Below are positions 1-9,503 of a stretch of 64,000 nt of DNA, piece by piece. Origin of the DNA: Verrucomicrobiia bacterium (lineage in GTDB: Bacteria > Verrucomicrobiota > Verrucomicrobiia > Limisphaerales > Pedosphaeraceae); assembly GCA_036268055.1 (NCBI GenBank), contig DATAUW010000037.1:16712-80711 (forward strand), in the 5' to 3' direction. Below the pieces are notes generated by a model. The model ran no database searches. It had not been told where the DNA came from and saw only the letters and a list, made by a program, of their open reading frames with translations. Every line of letters begins with the position of its first letter. Position 1 is the first letter of the stretch. Made by a program: the position numbers and the translations under genes.

Positions 1-452
1 ACATGTCGGGAGTGGATTGCGTCGCCCGCTTGAAGGAATTACTGCCAACGGTCAATGCCATCATGATTTCCGTGTATGAAGATCCCGACCGGATTTTCAG
101 CGCGCTTCGCGCCGGCGCTTCCGGTTATCTTTTGAAACGCTCCGCGCCCGAGGAAGTTTTAAAAGCCATGCGCGAAGTCCATACTGGCGGCGGCGCGATG
201 AGCGGCGAGATCGCGCGCAAAGTCATCGGCTATTTTCGCGAACAAACGACCGCGAAGGCGGAAGTGGATGATCTCACGCCTCGCGAACGGGAAGTCCTCG
301 AACTCGTGGTCCACGGCCTCGCCAATAAAGAAATTGCGGATCGTTTGAGTCTTACCGTCGAAGCTGTGCGCTGGCATCTCAAACACGTTTATCAAAAACT
401 GCACGTGCATTCTCGTACTGAAGCCGCGCTAAAATATCGCCCGGCGAAATAA
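1..452 (+). CDS. NarL/FixJ-type response regulator, C-terminal part (5' end outside window)
   Basis: The reading frame is open from the window edge, so the phosphate-acceptor half of the receiver domain lies outside. What remains begins just after the expected phospho-Asp loop. It keeps the receiver switch region (ISVYEDPDRIFSALRAGASGYLLK, with the conserved Lys), then a LuxR-type HTH at about residues 90-149 with the typical LTPREREVLELV...G..NKEIA core. The protein should bind DNA when phosphorylated by a partner kinase that is not visible here. The first gene downstream (660) and two other secreted-protein genes carry a shared palindrome upstream, which makes this regulator one candidate for binding it. 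That link is inference only. The family call is secure; the partner and regulon are unknown. Confidence 0.9.
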   Translation, partial: MSGVDCVARLKELLPTVNAIMISVYEDPDRIFSALRAGASGYLLKRSAPEEVLKAMREVHTGGGAMSGEIARKVIGYFREQTTAKAEVDDLTPREREVLELVVHGLANKEIADRLSLTVEAVRWHLKHVYQKLHVHSRTEAALKYRPAK

Positions 453-537
453 TTTCGCGGCGTTATTCCTCATCGAGTCTAATTCGAGAATCTCTGCCTA
501 TCGGCCATCTCCAATCCGCCTTTTAGGCCTTCTACCC

Positions 538-559
538 AATACTACCCATTTGGGGAGCT
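538..559 (+). promoter_or_regulatory. Conserved palindromic operator, copy 1 (upstream of gene at 660)
   Basis: The site reads ACTACCCATTTGGGGAGCT and fits an imperfect CTACCCA-NN-TGGGTAG palindrome. It ends 100 bp before the start codon at 660. The same sequence in the same orientation relative to the gene occurs before the genes that start at 9185 and 15056. A weak -10-like hexamer (TTAAGC) follows about 20 bp downstream, so the site would sit at or just upstream of a -35 region. The sequence and its recurrence are seen directly; operator function is inferred. Confidence 0.55.
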
Positions 560-659
560 TGGCCGTTGAGTCACGGATGTTAAGCTGTCCAAAGCCCAAG
601 TGGCGAAGTCTATAAAGGCATTCGCTTTGTACCTTGGCTGGTTGTAGAGCAGGAAATGT

Positions 660-2018
660 ATGACGCAGATTCAACGAGTCCACGTAAAACAGAAATGGCC
701 GGTCGCCCTGTTGGCGATCTGGATGATTTTCAGCTCTGCCTGGGCTCGGGAATTGCCGGTCGCGGATCATCCCGCAAAAGTCGAAGTTCGCCAAACCCAA
801 GGGAGGTGGCGGATGTACGTCAACCAAAAGGAGTTTTTCATCAATGGGGCTGGCCTTGAATTTGGCGATCAGGAAAAGCTCGCCGCGGCCGGAGGTAATT
901 CGTTTCGCACCTGGCGTCCTGACAATGGCCGGGAAACCGGACAGCAGGTTTTGGATCGGGCGTTGAAAAATGGATTGTACGTCGCGATGGGATTGGATGT
1001 CGCCCGCGAACGCGATGGCTTCGATTACTCGGATACCAATGCCGTCGCCGCGCAGCTTGCGAAACTCAAGGAGACAGTGCTCCAGTTTAGAAATCATCCC
1101 GCATTGCTGTTCTGGGACATCGGCAATGAACTCAATCTGAATTCGAAAAATCCAAAACTGTGGAACGCGGTCAATGACATTTCAAAGATGATCCATGAAT
1201 TGGACCCGAATCATCCGACCACGACATCGCTTGCGGGCATCAACAAGGCACTGGTCAATCAAATCAAGACCCTCGCGCCGAACCTTGATTTTATTAGTGT
1301 TCAGGCTTACGCCGACATCGTAAACCTGCCCCGCGAACTTCGCGATAGCGGCTGGAACGGTCCTTACGTCGTGACCGAATGGGGCGCAACCGGACATTGG
1401 GAATGCGGCAAAACGGCGTGGGGCGCGCCGATCGAGGACGATAGTTCCGTGAAGGCGGAGAGCTATCGCAAGCGTTATGAAATCGCGATCGCTTCAGACT
1501 CCACGAATTGCCTGGGCTCTTACGTTTTTCTTTGGGGCCAAAAACAGGAACGTACGCCCACGTGGTACGGCATGTTTTTGTCGTCCGGAGAATCCACTGA
1601 AACGGTGGATGTCATGCAACATCTCTGGACTGGCCGATGGCCCGAGGCCCGCAGCCCGCAACTGAAGAATTTCCTGCTGGCGGGAAAAACCTCCCGGCAA
1701 AATATTCATCTCTCCGCCGGCGAAAATTACCCAGCCCAAGTCATCGCTCAATCTATCACGGGCGACCGCCTGACTTACTCCTGGGAAATCCTGGAGGAAA
1801 GCGATGCCAAATCCGTCGGCGGTGATTTCGAGAAAAAGCCGGTGGGTCTTGCCGGTCTCATCCAGGACGGTTATTCCGCCAATGCGCAAATCAAAGCCCC
1901 TGCCAAGCCCGGCGCTTATCGCCTGTTCGTTTACGCCTTCGACAGCCACCAAAAAGCGGCCTACGCCAACATCCCCTTCTATGTTGATGAGAAGTCCGCC
2001 ACGATGGCCTCGCACTAA
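660..2018 (+). CDS. Secreted clan GH-A glycosidase (GH2/GH5-like TIM barrel)
   Basis: The 452-aa product has an N-terminal signal peptide (KWPVALLAIWMIFSSAWA) and a single (beta/alpha)8 glycosidase domain. The clan GH-A acid/base is visible as the Glu of FWDIGNELN (about residue 157), and the likely nucleophile as the Glu of VVTEWGATGHWE (about residue 240). A beta-rich tail of about 110 residues (SAGENYPAQVIAQSITGDRLTYSWEI...) resembles an Ig/PKD-like accessory domain. ATG at 660 is preceded by AGGA at a suitable distance. The gene stands alone and is convergent with the gene ending at 2307. Substrate specificity cannot be read from the sequence; beta-mannosidic, beta-glucosidic or beta-galactosidic activity are all possible. 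Clan assignment is confident, the exact family less so. Confidence 0.8.
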   Translation: MTQIQRVHVKQKWPVALLAIWMIFSSAWARELPVADHPAKVEVRQTQGRWRMYVNQKEFFINGAGLEFGDQEKLAAAGGNSFRTWRPDNGRETGQQVLDRALKNGLYVAMGLDVARERDGFDYSDTNAVAAQLAKLKETVLQFRNHPALLFWDIGNELNLNSKNPKLWNAVNDISKMIHELDPNHPTTTSLAGINKALVNQIKTLAPNLDFISVQAYADIVNLPRELRDSGWNGPYVVTEWGATGHWECGKTAWGAPIEDDSSVKAESYRKRYEIAIASDSTNCLGSYVFLWGQKQERTPTWYGMFLSSGESTETVDVMQHLWTGRWPEARSPQLKNFLLAGKTSRQNIHLSAGENYPAQVIAQSITGDRLTYSWEILEESDAKSVGGDFEKKPVGLAGLIQDGYSANAQIKAPAKPGAYRLFVYAFDSHQKAAYANIPFYVDEKSATMASH

Positions 2019-2113
2019 TCTCAATGGGAGGCCGAGCGTACTCGCGAGCCGTGACTATACCTCCTCGAACTTAAAATCCACTTCAGTGCTCCCAACGCTC
2101 AATCCTTCCCCCC

Positions 2114-2224
2114 GGACCGCGGGTCTATGACCCGCAGCAAGGCACATCCGGTCAAGTCGCTCTCGGCTCAGCCTATGACGGCAGTCTTGATCGTGAGTTG
2201 CTGCGGGTCATAGACCCGCGGTCC
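2114..2224. repeat. Perfect 27-bp inverted repeat, REP/BIME-like, between convergent genes
   Basis: Positions 2114-2140 and 2198-2224 are exact reverse complements (27 of 27 bases) separated by 57 bp. Each arm also folds on itself through GCGGGTC-TAT-GACCCGC. This nested arrangement is typical of REP/BIME elements. It fills the 288-bp gap between two convergent genes and may also act as a two-way terminator or mRNA stabiliser. The rest of the gap shows no gene. Confidence 0.75.
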
Positions 2225-2306
2225 ATAAGAAAACATAGACGGCGTTGAAATAAGTTTGCCGCGATTCCAAACTCCAGCCTTCAGCAGCCATAGACCGGCG
2301 CTACAC

Positions 2307-5300
2307 TTAGAGCGACTTCAAGAACGCCACCAAGTCCGCGCGATCGGATGAGGACATCGTGCGGAACGCTTCCTTTGCCGCAGCACCATCGCCATCGTGC
2401 CAGAGAATGGCCTCGTCCAGGCTGCGCGCGCGACCGTCATGAAGATACGCCTCACCGCCGCTAACTCCCGCGGCGAGACCAATACTCCACAGTGGAGTCG
2501 TGCGCCATTGCGCGCCGGTGGCATTCCCCTCGCCCATGTTATCGGCAAGTCCCGGTCCCATGTCATGCAGCAGCAAGTCCGTGTAGGGATGAATGGTCTG
2601 GTTGCGCAATTCAGCAAAGGGATGATACTGGCTCGTCGTAAGTGTTGGCACATGGCAACTCACGCAATTCGCGCTGGCGAAAAGTTGTTCCCCATGTAAA
2701 GCCTGCGCATTCGTAAGATTGCGGCGAGCCCCAACGCCCAGCAATGCAATGTAACGCGTCAATTTATCGAGATCGCCATCGCTAAGTTCGACTGGGCTGT
2801 TGGTCGTATCGCCATCAAGTATCGGAAAGATCGAACTCGTGACACCCATGTCGTTATTGAATGCGCCCGCGATTTGATGGCTCAATCGCGCCTTGCCCGC
2901 TTTGTAGCCAAAACGTCCAACGCGCAGTTGCCTGGTTTGCGGATCGCTAACTGTAGAGACGTTGGCACCAGCTTGATTAGTGCCGGTCGTATTCGCTAGA
3001 GCCATGATGCTATTTTCGCTCACCGCCTCAAGAAGCCCCAACCCCACAAGCTGAGGCGCCAGCCGCACAGAGAAAAATTTCGGGGTGACACCCATAAACG
3101 TGTAGTTCGGCTTTTGCAACGTGTAGGTTGTGCCATCGCCGTATTGCCCATTGATGGTGGTGTAACTGGAAATTGTTACGCCGCCTTCGGGCGGCCCGCT
3201 GGTATTTTGCGACTGCAACTCGGAACCTAAAATTGGATCCGGCGAACCTTTCGCATCGCTGCCCACTTTCACCACGGATTGAAGCATGGGCGAACCAATC
3301 GCCGGGGGCAGCGCGCGCCCGTTGTTTACATGACACGCGACACAACTCCGATTCACGAACTTAGGCCCGAGTTTGCCGATTTGCTCAGTAAAGATGGGAT
3401 TATCCGGCTCCGAATGCGTGCCATTGCCAAAATCAGTGTGATGCAACCGCCGACCCAGCATGAATAACTCCGCATTCGTCGGTGAAATATCTCCCGCCAA
3501 TTCCTTGAAACGATTCGTGGGTTCGTTTGAATATTGATAAGGCAAAGTGGTTTTGCCACCGAGCCACGCATTCGTCGGCAACGGATAAGAATCGAGATTC
3601 TGATTTACACCACCCACGACGCCTCCGGTCAGCCCAATATCCTGTCCCTCTTCCCACGGCACAATCCCCTGCCCCACGACATACAGCAGTACCGTGCCAT
3701 AATAATTATTTCTGCCATTCGTCGGGTTCAACAGAAACTGGCTGATTTCTATTTCAATGCGATCACCCAGTTGCAGCGGACGATTGAATTGCGCGTTCGC
3801 CGTTAGCTTTGCGGTGTAATTAAAGTCCGTCTCCCCGGCAAAACTCGATGCGTTCGTGGATACAAGCGTCGCCTCCTGGTTATTATTGTATTCGGCGACG
3901 GTCGTGATGCCGCGAAAAAAGGTGCGAAACTCAGCCGGGTTCAACTGATCGCGGGTCGTGTAATTGAATGTGACATCCGTTCCGCCTTTCGCGACGTGGT
4001 CAATGATCTGAATTCGCGCCACGCGCTGCTGCCAATACCAACTTAGGTAATGGTCATACAGCATGAATTGGCTTTCACGCGCATGCCGGTCGCGCGCGCG
4101 ATCCCCAAGATAAGTGACAAGCGCGGTGGAAGTATTTGAAACCGTGTCCGGCTCCAAAACCGTGGCGGCATCGAACAACGGAACAATGCCAATGGTCGTA
4201 TCCGGTTGCGCGGCGATAACACTCGTCGGCGTGCTCTGGCCATTTGAAGTCAGAGTTACAACCGCGAGGTAGTACGTCTGACCGGGCACCAAATTAGTCA
4301 GGATCACCGAATTAACATTTCCGAGGGCAAGCGAATTACTTAATTGATTTGTAACGATGCCGTAAAGCACGTTATAACCAGTAATTCCCAAAGCGGAACT
4401 CGGCGTCCACGCAAGACCGATGGCATTGGTCGCACCCGCCGAGACTTGCTGCAAATTCGCTGGCGGCTGAATGATCGGCGCGGGGATTTGAAGACGAAAG
4501 AACGTCGTGTTGTTGGTCAGCGGAAAGAGCATTGAATGAGTGCCGCCATCTCCGAGAACGATTGGGTAGTTGCTATTCCAAATTTCCGCAGCCAGATTTG
4601 TGGATGATACCGGCTGATACTGTGTGTCCGCAGTAGTCGCCCACGTCAGCATGGCGGTTGATTGGACGGTTGCCAGGAGGACATTTGTAACTGGCGGATT
4701 CGCCGGACCGCTGGCCGTGCCGAGCATCACATCATCAAAATCAATCGTGGCGCTGTCCGCCGGGATGGCTGCGCCGGCGAGATGAATGAACAGTGTTGCG
4801 GAAGTCGCCGCTGCGGGCGCGGTAACGGTCTGGCTAATCAAAGCGTAGGTGTTGTTGCCGGGCGTGAAGGATTGATAACCCGTATCGCCGCCCGCATTCC
4901 ACAAAACGCGCCACTGCGCGCTGTAACTCGAACTGCCTGTCAACGCGTTCGCGTAAAATGTAAATGGATAAGCTGCCCCTCCGGTCACCGGCACTCCGCC
5001 TTGCGAAAACTCCACCACCGGCCCCGTGCCTGCGCTGGCGAGATGAGCTTGAAAATCAAATGACCCGTTGTGCGGATTATCATTGGTGCGCACGACATAG
5101 ACCGGTCCTCCTGCCGCCGTGTCCACATTCCAACCGCTCGCGCTCGTTCCATTGCCCGATTCAAATCCGCCATTCGTCGGAATCGCCGCCGCCGCCGGAC
5201 TGCCCGGCACGATCTCCAAAACCTGATAGGTCCGCGAACCCGATGCTGAAGGATCAAAAAGCGAATGGTTTGTTCCGTCTCCCGGCACCGTTGCTCCAAG

Positions 5301-5483
5301 CAAATTCCACGACCCGCCGGAGCGATCCAGCCATTCCGGCTGGTAAGTATTATTAGTCCTCGTGGACCAGCTTATCGAGACGCCGGTTTGAATATTGATA
5401 ACTGGCTGGTTTGGGCCTTGCGCGCTCCCCGCCATCACAAGCGTGGCGGCCAGGCAGAAAAAAAAAGAAAGGATGAGTTTCAC
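2307..5483 (-). CDS. Secreted di-haem oxidoreductase (DHOR/DUF1111-like) with N-terminal beta-sandwich and FN3 domains
   Basis: The 1058-aa exported protein has a signal peptide (MKLILSFFFCLAATLVMAGSA). Its N-terminal half holds two copies of a short beta module (SWSTRTNNTYQPEW... and TWATTADTQYQPV...), one carbohydrate-binding-like domain and one fibronectin type III domain (about residues 340-425). The C-terminal half carries two c-type haem motifs, CVACH (about residue 715) and CVSCH (about residue 940). The final section (HDMGPGLADNMGEG...EWRTTPLWSIGL-like ...YLHDGRARSLDEAILWHDG) is typical of the di-haem oxidoreductase/putative peroxidase family. It lies 104 bp after the prepilin-like gene on the same strand. 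Family members are thought to work in the periplasm or at the cell surface in redox chemistry; the substrate is unknown. The added binding domains suggest attachment to a polymer. Confidence 0.85.
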   Translation of the reverse strand: MKLILSFFFCLAATLVMAGSAQGPNQPVINIQTGVSISWSTRTNNTYQPEWLDRSGGSWNLLGATVPGDGTNHSLFDPSASGSRTYQVLEIVPGSPAAAAIPTNGGFESGNGTSASGWNVDTAAGGPVYVVRTNDNPHNGSFDFQAHLASAGTGPVVEFSQGGVPVTGGAAYPFTFYANALTGSSSYSAQWRVLWNAGGDTGYQSFTPGNNTYALISQTVTAPAAATSATLFIHLAGAAIPADSATIDFDDVMLGTASGPANPPVTNVLLATVQSTAMLTWATTADTQYQPVSSTNLAAEIWNSNYPIVLGDGGTHSMLFPLTNNTTFFRLQIPAPIIQPPANLQQVSAGATNAIGLAWTPSSALGITGYNVLYGIVTNQLSNSLALGNVNSVILTNLVPGQTYYLAVVTLTSNGQSTPTSVIAAQPDTTIGIVPLFDAATVLEPDTVSNTSTALVTYLGDRARDRHARESQFMLYDHYLSWYWQQRVARIQIIDHVAKGGTDVTFNYTTRDQLNPAEFRTFFRGITTVAEYNNNQEATLVSTNASSFAGETDFNYTAKLTANAQFNRPLQLGDRIEIEISQFLLNPTNGRNNYYGTVLLYVVGQGIVPWEEGQDIGLTGGVVGGVNQNLDSYPLPTNAWLGGKTTLPYQYSNEPTNRFKELAGDISPTNAELFMLGRRLHHTDFGNGTHSEPDNPIFTEQIGKLGPKFVNRSCVACHVNNGRALPPAIGSPMLQSVVKVGSDAKGSPDPILGSELQSQNTSGPPEGGVTISSYTTINGQYGDGTTYTLQKPNYTFMGVTPKFFSVRLAPQLVGLGLLEAVSENSIMALANTTGTNQAGANVSTVSDPQTRQLRVGRFGYKAGKARLSHQIAGAFNNDMGVTSSIFPILDGDTTNSPVELSDGDLDKLTRYIALLGVGARRNLTNAQALHGEQLFASANCVSCHVPTLTTSQYHPFAELRNQTIHPYTDLLLHDMGPGLADNMGEGNATGAQWRTTPLWSIGLAAGVSGGEAYLHDGRARSLDEAILWHDGDGAAAKEAFRTMSSSDRADLVAFLKSL

Positions 5484-5587
5484 TGTGGATGTGACCAGTG
5501 GGGTTACTTATTCATTAATTCGCCCCCACCCTAGTGCTATGAAGGCATCAACGCTAATCATAAAAAGCAAATCCGACATTGCTGGCA

Positions 5588-6412
5588 TCAATGAGAGGTG
5601 GTCCGCAACCGCAGCCATTCAAGGTCGCCCGCCGTCAAATCAAAATATACCGAAGGAGCAGGCGCGCTTTTCAGATTGAGAACGGAATTGTCCTTCCACG
5701 TTTTGATTTCCGCGTGGCCATCGCCAAAAGACAATCCGCCCGCTTTGTCGTGATAGCTTGCCGGAATATCCCACCACAGCGTCGGCGTATTCAGGCTGCA
5801 AACGAACCAGCCGTCGTTGATGCTGTACGGATTTTCATCTATATACATCCAATATTGGGAAGGTCCGCCGGGCATGTTATCCAGCGTTGATTCTTTCGAG
5901 ACTTCAATCATCGGCGTGCCGCCGGCCACGAACGGACTGATCGAATTTGGCCCCTGGTCCATGCCGTTGATAATGGGCGCGCCCATCCACGCATTCATGG
6001 ACATGCTACGAATGGTTGGCGCGCCAGTGTTCTGCGGGAAATTGGCCGTTCGGCGGTCGGCTGGGCATTTGTAAATCGCGGCGCTCTTATTATACGGATA
6101 AAGCAATCCATTGACGATCTCCACGGGATTCGTGTTGCCCGGCGCGGTGGTCACGCTTCCCAACACCCAACTGTTCGCGGTTGGCGCGCCTTGTTGATTA
6201 AGGACGACCATATCATTGTTATCGCCGGTATAAAGAATCTCGCTGATCTGTAATTGCCGGAGATTATTGATGCACTCAATCCGTTGCGCGCGCGTCTTGG
6301 CCCGCGCCAAAGCGGGAAGCAGCAGCGAAGCGAGGATGGCGATGATCGCGATCACTACGAGCAACTCGATCAACGTAAATCCAATCCTATTCCGGGACGT
6401 TAATTTTCTCAT
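5588..6412 (-). CDS. Prepilin-type N-terminal methylation domain protein with H-X9-DG motif
   Basis: This pseudopilin-like protein of about 274 aa has a short basic leader ending in the prepilin peptidase site [25 protein letters not shown]. The globular part ends in H-X9-DG (H of [17 protein letters not shown]), the signature of the large prepilin-processing-associated family of Planctomycetes and Verrucomicrobia. The chosen ATG at 6412 has AGGAAG nine bases upstream; an in-frame ATG ten codons earlier lacks this. The protein should insert in the inner membrane and be cleaved by a PilD-type peptidase. It lies 67 bp behind the 901-aa secreted protein and before the di-haem oxidoreductase on the same strand, so all three may share a transcript. 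Its specific role is unknown. Confidence 0.9.
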   Translation of the reverse strand: MRKLTSRNRIGFTLIELLVVIAIIAILASLLLPALARAKTRAQRIECINNLRQLQISEILYTGDNNDMVVLNQQGAPTANSWVLGSVTTAPGNTNPVEIVNGLLYPYNKSAAIYKCPADRRTANFPQNTGAPTIRSMSMNAWMGAPIINGMDQGPNSISPFVAGGTPMIEVSKESTLDNMPGGPSQYWMYIDENPYSINDGWFVCSLNTPTLWWDIPASYHDKAGGLSFGDGHAEIKTWKDNSVLNLKSAPAPSVYFDLTAGDLEWLRLRTTSH

Positions 6413-6479
6413 ATCTTTTATCTTCCTGCAAATAAACCGCAATCCGCTCTGCCTTGCCTGTTACCGCGCAACGCGCAGC

Positions 6480-9185
6480 TTAATATTTCATGCGATAGAA
6501 AACCACCGGGCTCGCCGGGTTCACGGTGATGACAACCTGATTGGTCAAAGTGGATCCCGCGACATCCTGCCAGGCGCCACCGAGACTATTGTTCAAAGAA
6601 TCGGACTGCGATTGCAACGTCCAGCCGATGTGGTCTGCCGGCCACGAGAGTGTTAATTGGTTGCCAACCAACGTCGTCGTGATGTTCACCGGTGTGGGGT
6701 TGACACCAGTGCCAATAATCATGGTATTGGTGCTTCCGATGTAAGTTGCATCGCCGGAGTAAACAGCGGTTACATTGTAAGATGCCGGCACCACGGCGGG
6801 CGTGCTGTTCGCCATTCCATTCGCGACAAGCATCGAGCTTTGCAAAATACTGTTGGTCGTGAACGTGATCGTGCCGGAAGGCGCGGTCGTTCCGCCGTTC
6901 GCATTGATTGTGGCCGAGAATTGCGCCGCATCCCGCACGGTCGCCGGAATGACATCGGTATCACCAGACGGCGTGCTGCCCGCGAGCGAAACATCGTCAA
7001 TCAACACGCCGCCGTAATCATTTGTAACTCCACCCGTCGCGGCGAATATTTCAATCAGCGCATCCACGGCGTTGGTCGGCGCGATGACCGAGCCCACATT
7101 GATTTGCGTCCAGGCATTGGTGGTGGCTGCGAAATCGGAGAATCCAATCGCTCCAACGATGGCGCTGTTCATGTCCAGCCAGGTGAGTTTGTATCTCTGC
7201 ACATAACCACCGGCTGGATTGCGGCCTTGCGATTTGGCCCAGAAAGAAAACTGGTAGGCAGTTCCGCCTGCGATTTGAGAACCGCCCATGTTCAGAATAT
7301 TCTGTTGAAGATCGCAGGTCTGCGCCGCCGCGCCGGAATTGGTCACGAACAGGGACATAGACTCGGTTCCAGTGTGAAAGTCCGCCGTGGTGAGCATCGG
7401 TGGCTGCGATCCGCCACCGATCCAATAACCCGCTCCACCAAAACCATCACTTGTCTCAAATCCGCCGTTCAAGACTTGCTCGGTCGAGACCGGAAGAATT
7501 TCCACGACCTGGTAAAACGGCAATGGAGCAAAGTCGAACACTGAAGTGACATTCGTGCCAAAAAGTATGTTACCCAAGTTATTCCAGCTAAATCCGTCGC
7601 TCGAACTTTGCGGCTGATAATAATTCGTGCTGACAGCGTTCCAACTGACTTGTTTTCCCGGCGTGATCGAAAGTGCAAGGGTCGTAGGAACGGTCGGCAT
7701 CAGATTCGCTCCAACTACATCCGCGAAGGTATTGCCCGCGCGAATTTCATCCAATGTGATTTGGATGCCCGCCTGATGCACAATGCCGAGCACGCTCAGC
7801 GCTCCGATGCCGGTCAGCCCTCTTGTGACCGTGAAATCAGGCGCGGGAGGTGTGCCTTGCCGTGCAGTCGGATTGCTATAGACAGCGACGCTGCTGAGCG
7901 AGCCGCCACTGTAAGTGAGTTGAAGCACATAGAAATTATTCGTGTTATAAATCTGGGTCGTCTGGCTGTTAGGGGTCAACTGGGAACCCACTGCCGTGAA
8001 ACCGCTGACGGTCGTTAGCGCCGGTTCGCCGAATGTCGCTTGAAACTGCTGGTAGGCAAACATCACGCCCTTGCCGGTGCTGTCTTCCAAAGCGAAACCA
8101 TCACGATTGCCGCCGTTGTCGCCGCTTTGATTGAAAATAAAACTCACCCACACGCTGCCCACGCCCGACGGCGGATTGGCCAGGCTTTCCAACTGGTAGA
8201 AACTCGAAGATTGCAGCGCGTTATCCGCCACCGCCAGGCCGGGATAAGTCAGGCCTGGCACAATCGTGCCAGCGGCTCCGCACGACCAGTTGCCGGTGAA
8301 ACCTGTGCCGGTCGTGGGTGTCCCGCTGCTAAGCGAATCATAATTGAACGGCTCGTAAGCGCCGAAAGCGGGCGCGGGAGCGTTCGTCACGGTGACATCT
8401 ATCACAGACGACGTGGCGATGTTTCCACTGCTATCGGTCGCAACGGCTTTAAGTGCATGTGAACCGGCGGCAAGGCCGGTTTCGATAAAACCAAAGGGTG
8501 AATTCGTCGCATTGCCGACGATTGTATTGTCTACGTAAAAGGCGACGTTGGTGACCGTTCCAGGGCTGACTGACGCCGTCGCGTGAATCGTGAAGTTGGA
8601 ACCGACCACTTCGTTATTAGTCGGGTCGGTGATGGCGACAGTTACCGGAGTTACACCCACGACGACCACAGCGATATTGTCATAATTTACCGTGGAGTTC
8701 GGCCCCCAGAGCGGGACGATGTTCAAATGCGTGGCGCCCGGATTGATACGATAAGTGAAAGAGTAAGTCGCCCAATCGGTCGTTCCGGACAACGGATACA
8801 TGTTACCGCTGTCACTGATGATGGCGGTATCCGTCCAAGATTCGATCTTAAGGCCGCCGATGTTCTCACCGGAAACAATCTGCATATCCATCAAAAAAGT
8901 GTAAGTCTGTCCGGCGACGAGACCGAGCGACGCAAGGTCTTGCGACGGCGGGTTGACATACGCAATGCCGCCGAACGATCCGGCATCGGAAATCTGCACG
9001 CATCCGTTAGGATTACCGCCGGTGGAAAGAAAGGAGATCGAGTCGCCGCCAAACATATTCCCCCACGGTCCCACGTCGCCGTTGGGTGATTCAAAATCCC
9101 CATCCATGACTAAGTTGGTGGTGTTGGTTGCACTGGCAATGCTGACCGTGGCAAGAAGGGCCAGACAGGTGATTAATCGTTTCAT
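6480..9185 (-). CDS. Large secreted multidomain protein (carbohydrate-binding-like and Ig-like domains)
   Basis: This 901-aa exported protein begins with a clear signal peptide (MKRLITCLALLATVSIASA). In order there is a first beta-sandwich domain resembling CBM4/9 (about 25-175), an Ig-like domain (VTVAITDPTNNEVVGSNFTIHATASVS..., about 177-265), a domain opening with GAYEPFNYDSL (about 270-495) that recurs in two other proteins of this window, another CBM-like domain and an Ig-like domain. The C-terminal module (LTLSWPADHIGWTLQSQSD...VVFYRMKY) nearly matches the end of the 1850-aa neighbour. No catalytic signature was recognised. It is probably a cell-surface or extracellular polymer-binding protein. 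A palindromic site lies 144 bp before the start and a terminator from the previous gene ends further upstream, so it likely has its own promoter. Confidence 0.8.
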   Translation of the reverse strand: MKRLITCLALLATVSIASATNTTNLVMDGDFESPNGDVGPWGNMFGGDSISFLSTGGNPNGCVQISDAGSFGGIAYVNPPSQDLASLGLVAGQTYTFLMDMQIVSGENIGGLKIESWTDTAIISDSGNMYPLSGTTDWATYSFTYRINPGATHLNIVPLWGPNSTVNYDNIAVVVVGVTPVTVAITDPTNNEVVGSNFTIHATASVSPGTVTNVAFYVDNTIVGNATNSPFGFIETGLAAGSHALKAVATDSSGNIATSSVIDVTVTNAPAPAFGAYEPFNYDSLSSGTPTTGTGFTGNWSCGAAGTIVPGLTYPGLAVADNALQSSSFYQLESLANPPSGVGSVWVSFIFNQSGDNGGNRDGFALEDSTGKGVMFAYQQFQATFGEPALTTVSGFTAVGSQLTPNSQTTQIYNTNNFYVLQLTYSGGSLSSVAVYSNPTARQGTPPAPDFTVTRGLTGIGALSVLGIVHQAGIQITLDEIRAGNTFADVVGANLMPTVPTTLALSITPGKQVSWNAVSTNYYQPQSSSDGFSWNNLGNILFGTNVTSVFDFAPLPFYQVVEILPVSTEQVLNGGFETSDGFGGAGYWIGGGSQPPMLTTADFHTGTESMSLFVTNSGAAAQTCDLQQNILNMGGSQIAGGTAYQFSFWAKSQGRNPAGGYVQRYKLTWLDMNSAIVGAIGFSDFAATTNAWTQINVGSVIAPTNAVDALIEIFAATGGVTNDYGGVLIDDVSLAGSTPSGDTDVIPATVRDAAQFSATINANGGTTAPSGTITFTTNSILQSSMLVANGMANSTPAVVPASYNVTAVYSGDATYIGSTNTMIIGTGVNPTPVNITTTLVGNQLTLSWPADHIGWTLQSQSDSLNNSLGGAWQDVAGSTLTNQVVITVNPASPVVFYRMKY

Positions 9186-9329
9186 GCGGCAGTTGGTTCC
9201 GGTATTGATTGGCTCTGTTTTCTTTTAAATCGCCATTCGATCACACGCACCGGCCACGTTGCACGACGAGCCGTTGCGGCAGACTTGAATGGCTAGATTG
9301 ACACTATACGAGCGGCTTGATGGTTGTCC

Positions 9330-9352
9330 AGCTACCCAACTGGGTAGTAATT
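9330..9352 (-). promoter_or_regulatory. Conserved palindromic operator, copy 2 (upstream of gene starting at 9185)
   Basis: The site contains CTACCCA-AC-TGGGTAG, an exact 7-bp inverted repeat around a 2-bp centre and the best of the three copies. Read on the minus strand it has the same orientation to its gene as the other two. TATAGT lies 21 bp downstream of it in the gene direction, at a place suited to a -10 box. The recurrence is seen; the function is inferred. Confidence 0.6.
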
Positions 9353-9436
9353 CAACGTGTAAAATCACCTCGATTTTGTTGATTATCCTGTGCGAAATTC
9401 ATGTTCGTTGCGCTCGTCGTGGTTCGCGAAAAAGAA

Positions 9437-9464
9437 ACGGGCCCGCAATTTGATGCAGGCCCGT
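9437..9464 (-). terminator. Rho-independent terminator of the 1850-aa protein gene
   Basis: ACGGGCC (9437-9443) pairs with GGCCCGT (9458-9464), and a short inner GCA/TGC pairing extends the stem. Read on the minus strand the hairpin is followed by TTTCTTTTT. It lies about 40 bp after the stop codon at 9504, before the promoter region of the next gene. Confidence 0.75.
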
Positions 9465-9503
9465 GTCTTGTTTTATTTTTTCTGGTTCGCTGGTTGCTGG
9501 CCC

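Noticed and set aside
4560..4580. Another TGGGTAG copy inside the di-haem oxidoreductase gene
   Set aside because: The other half of the palindrome is absent and the site is within a coding region, so it is a chance half-match.
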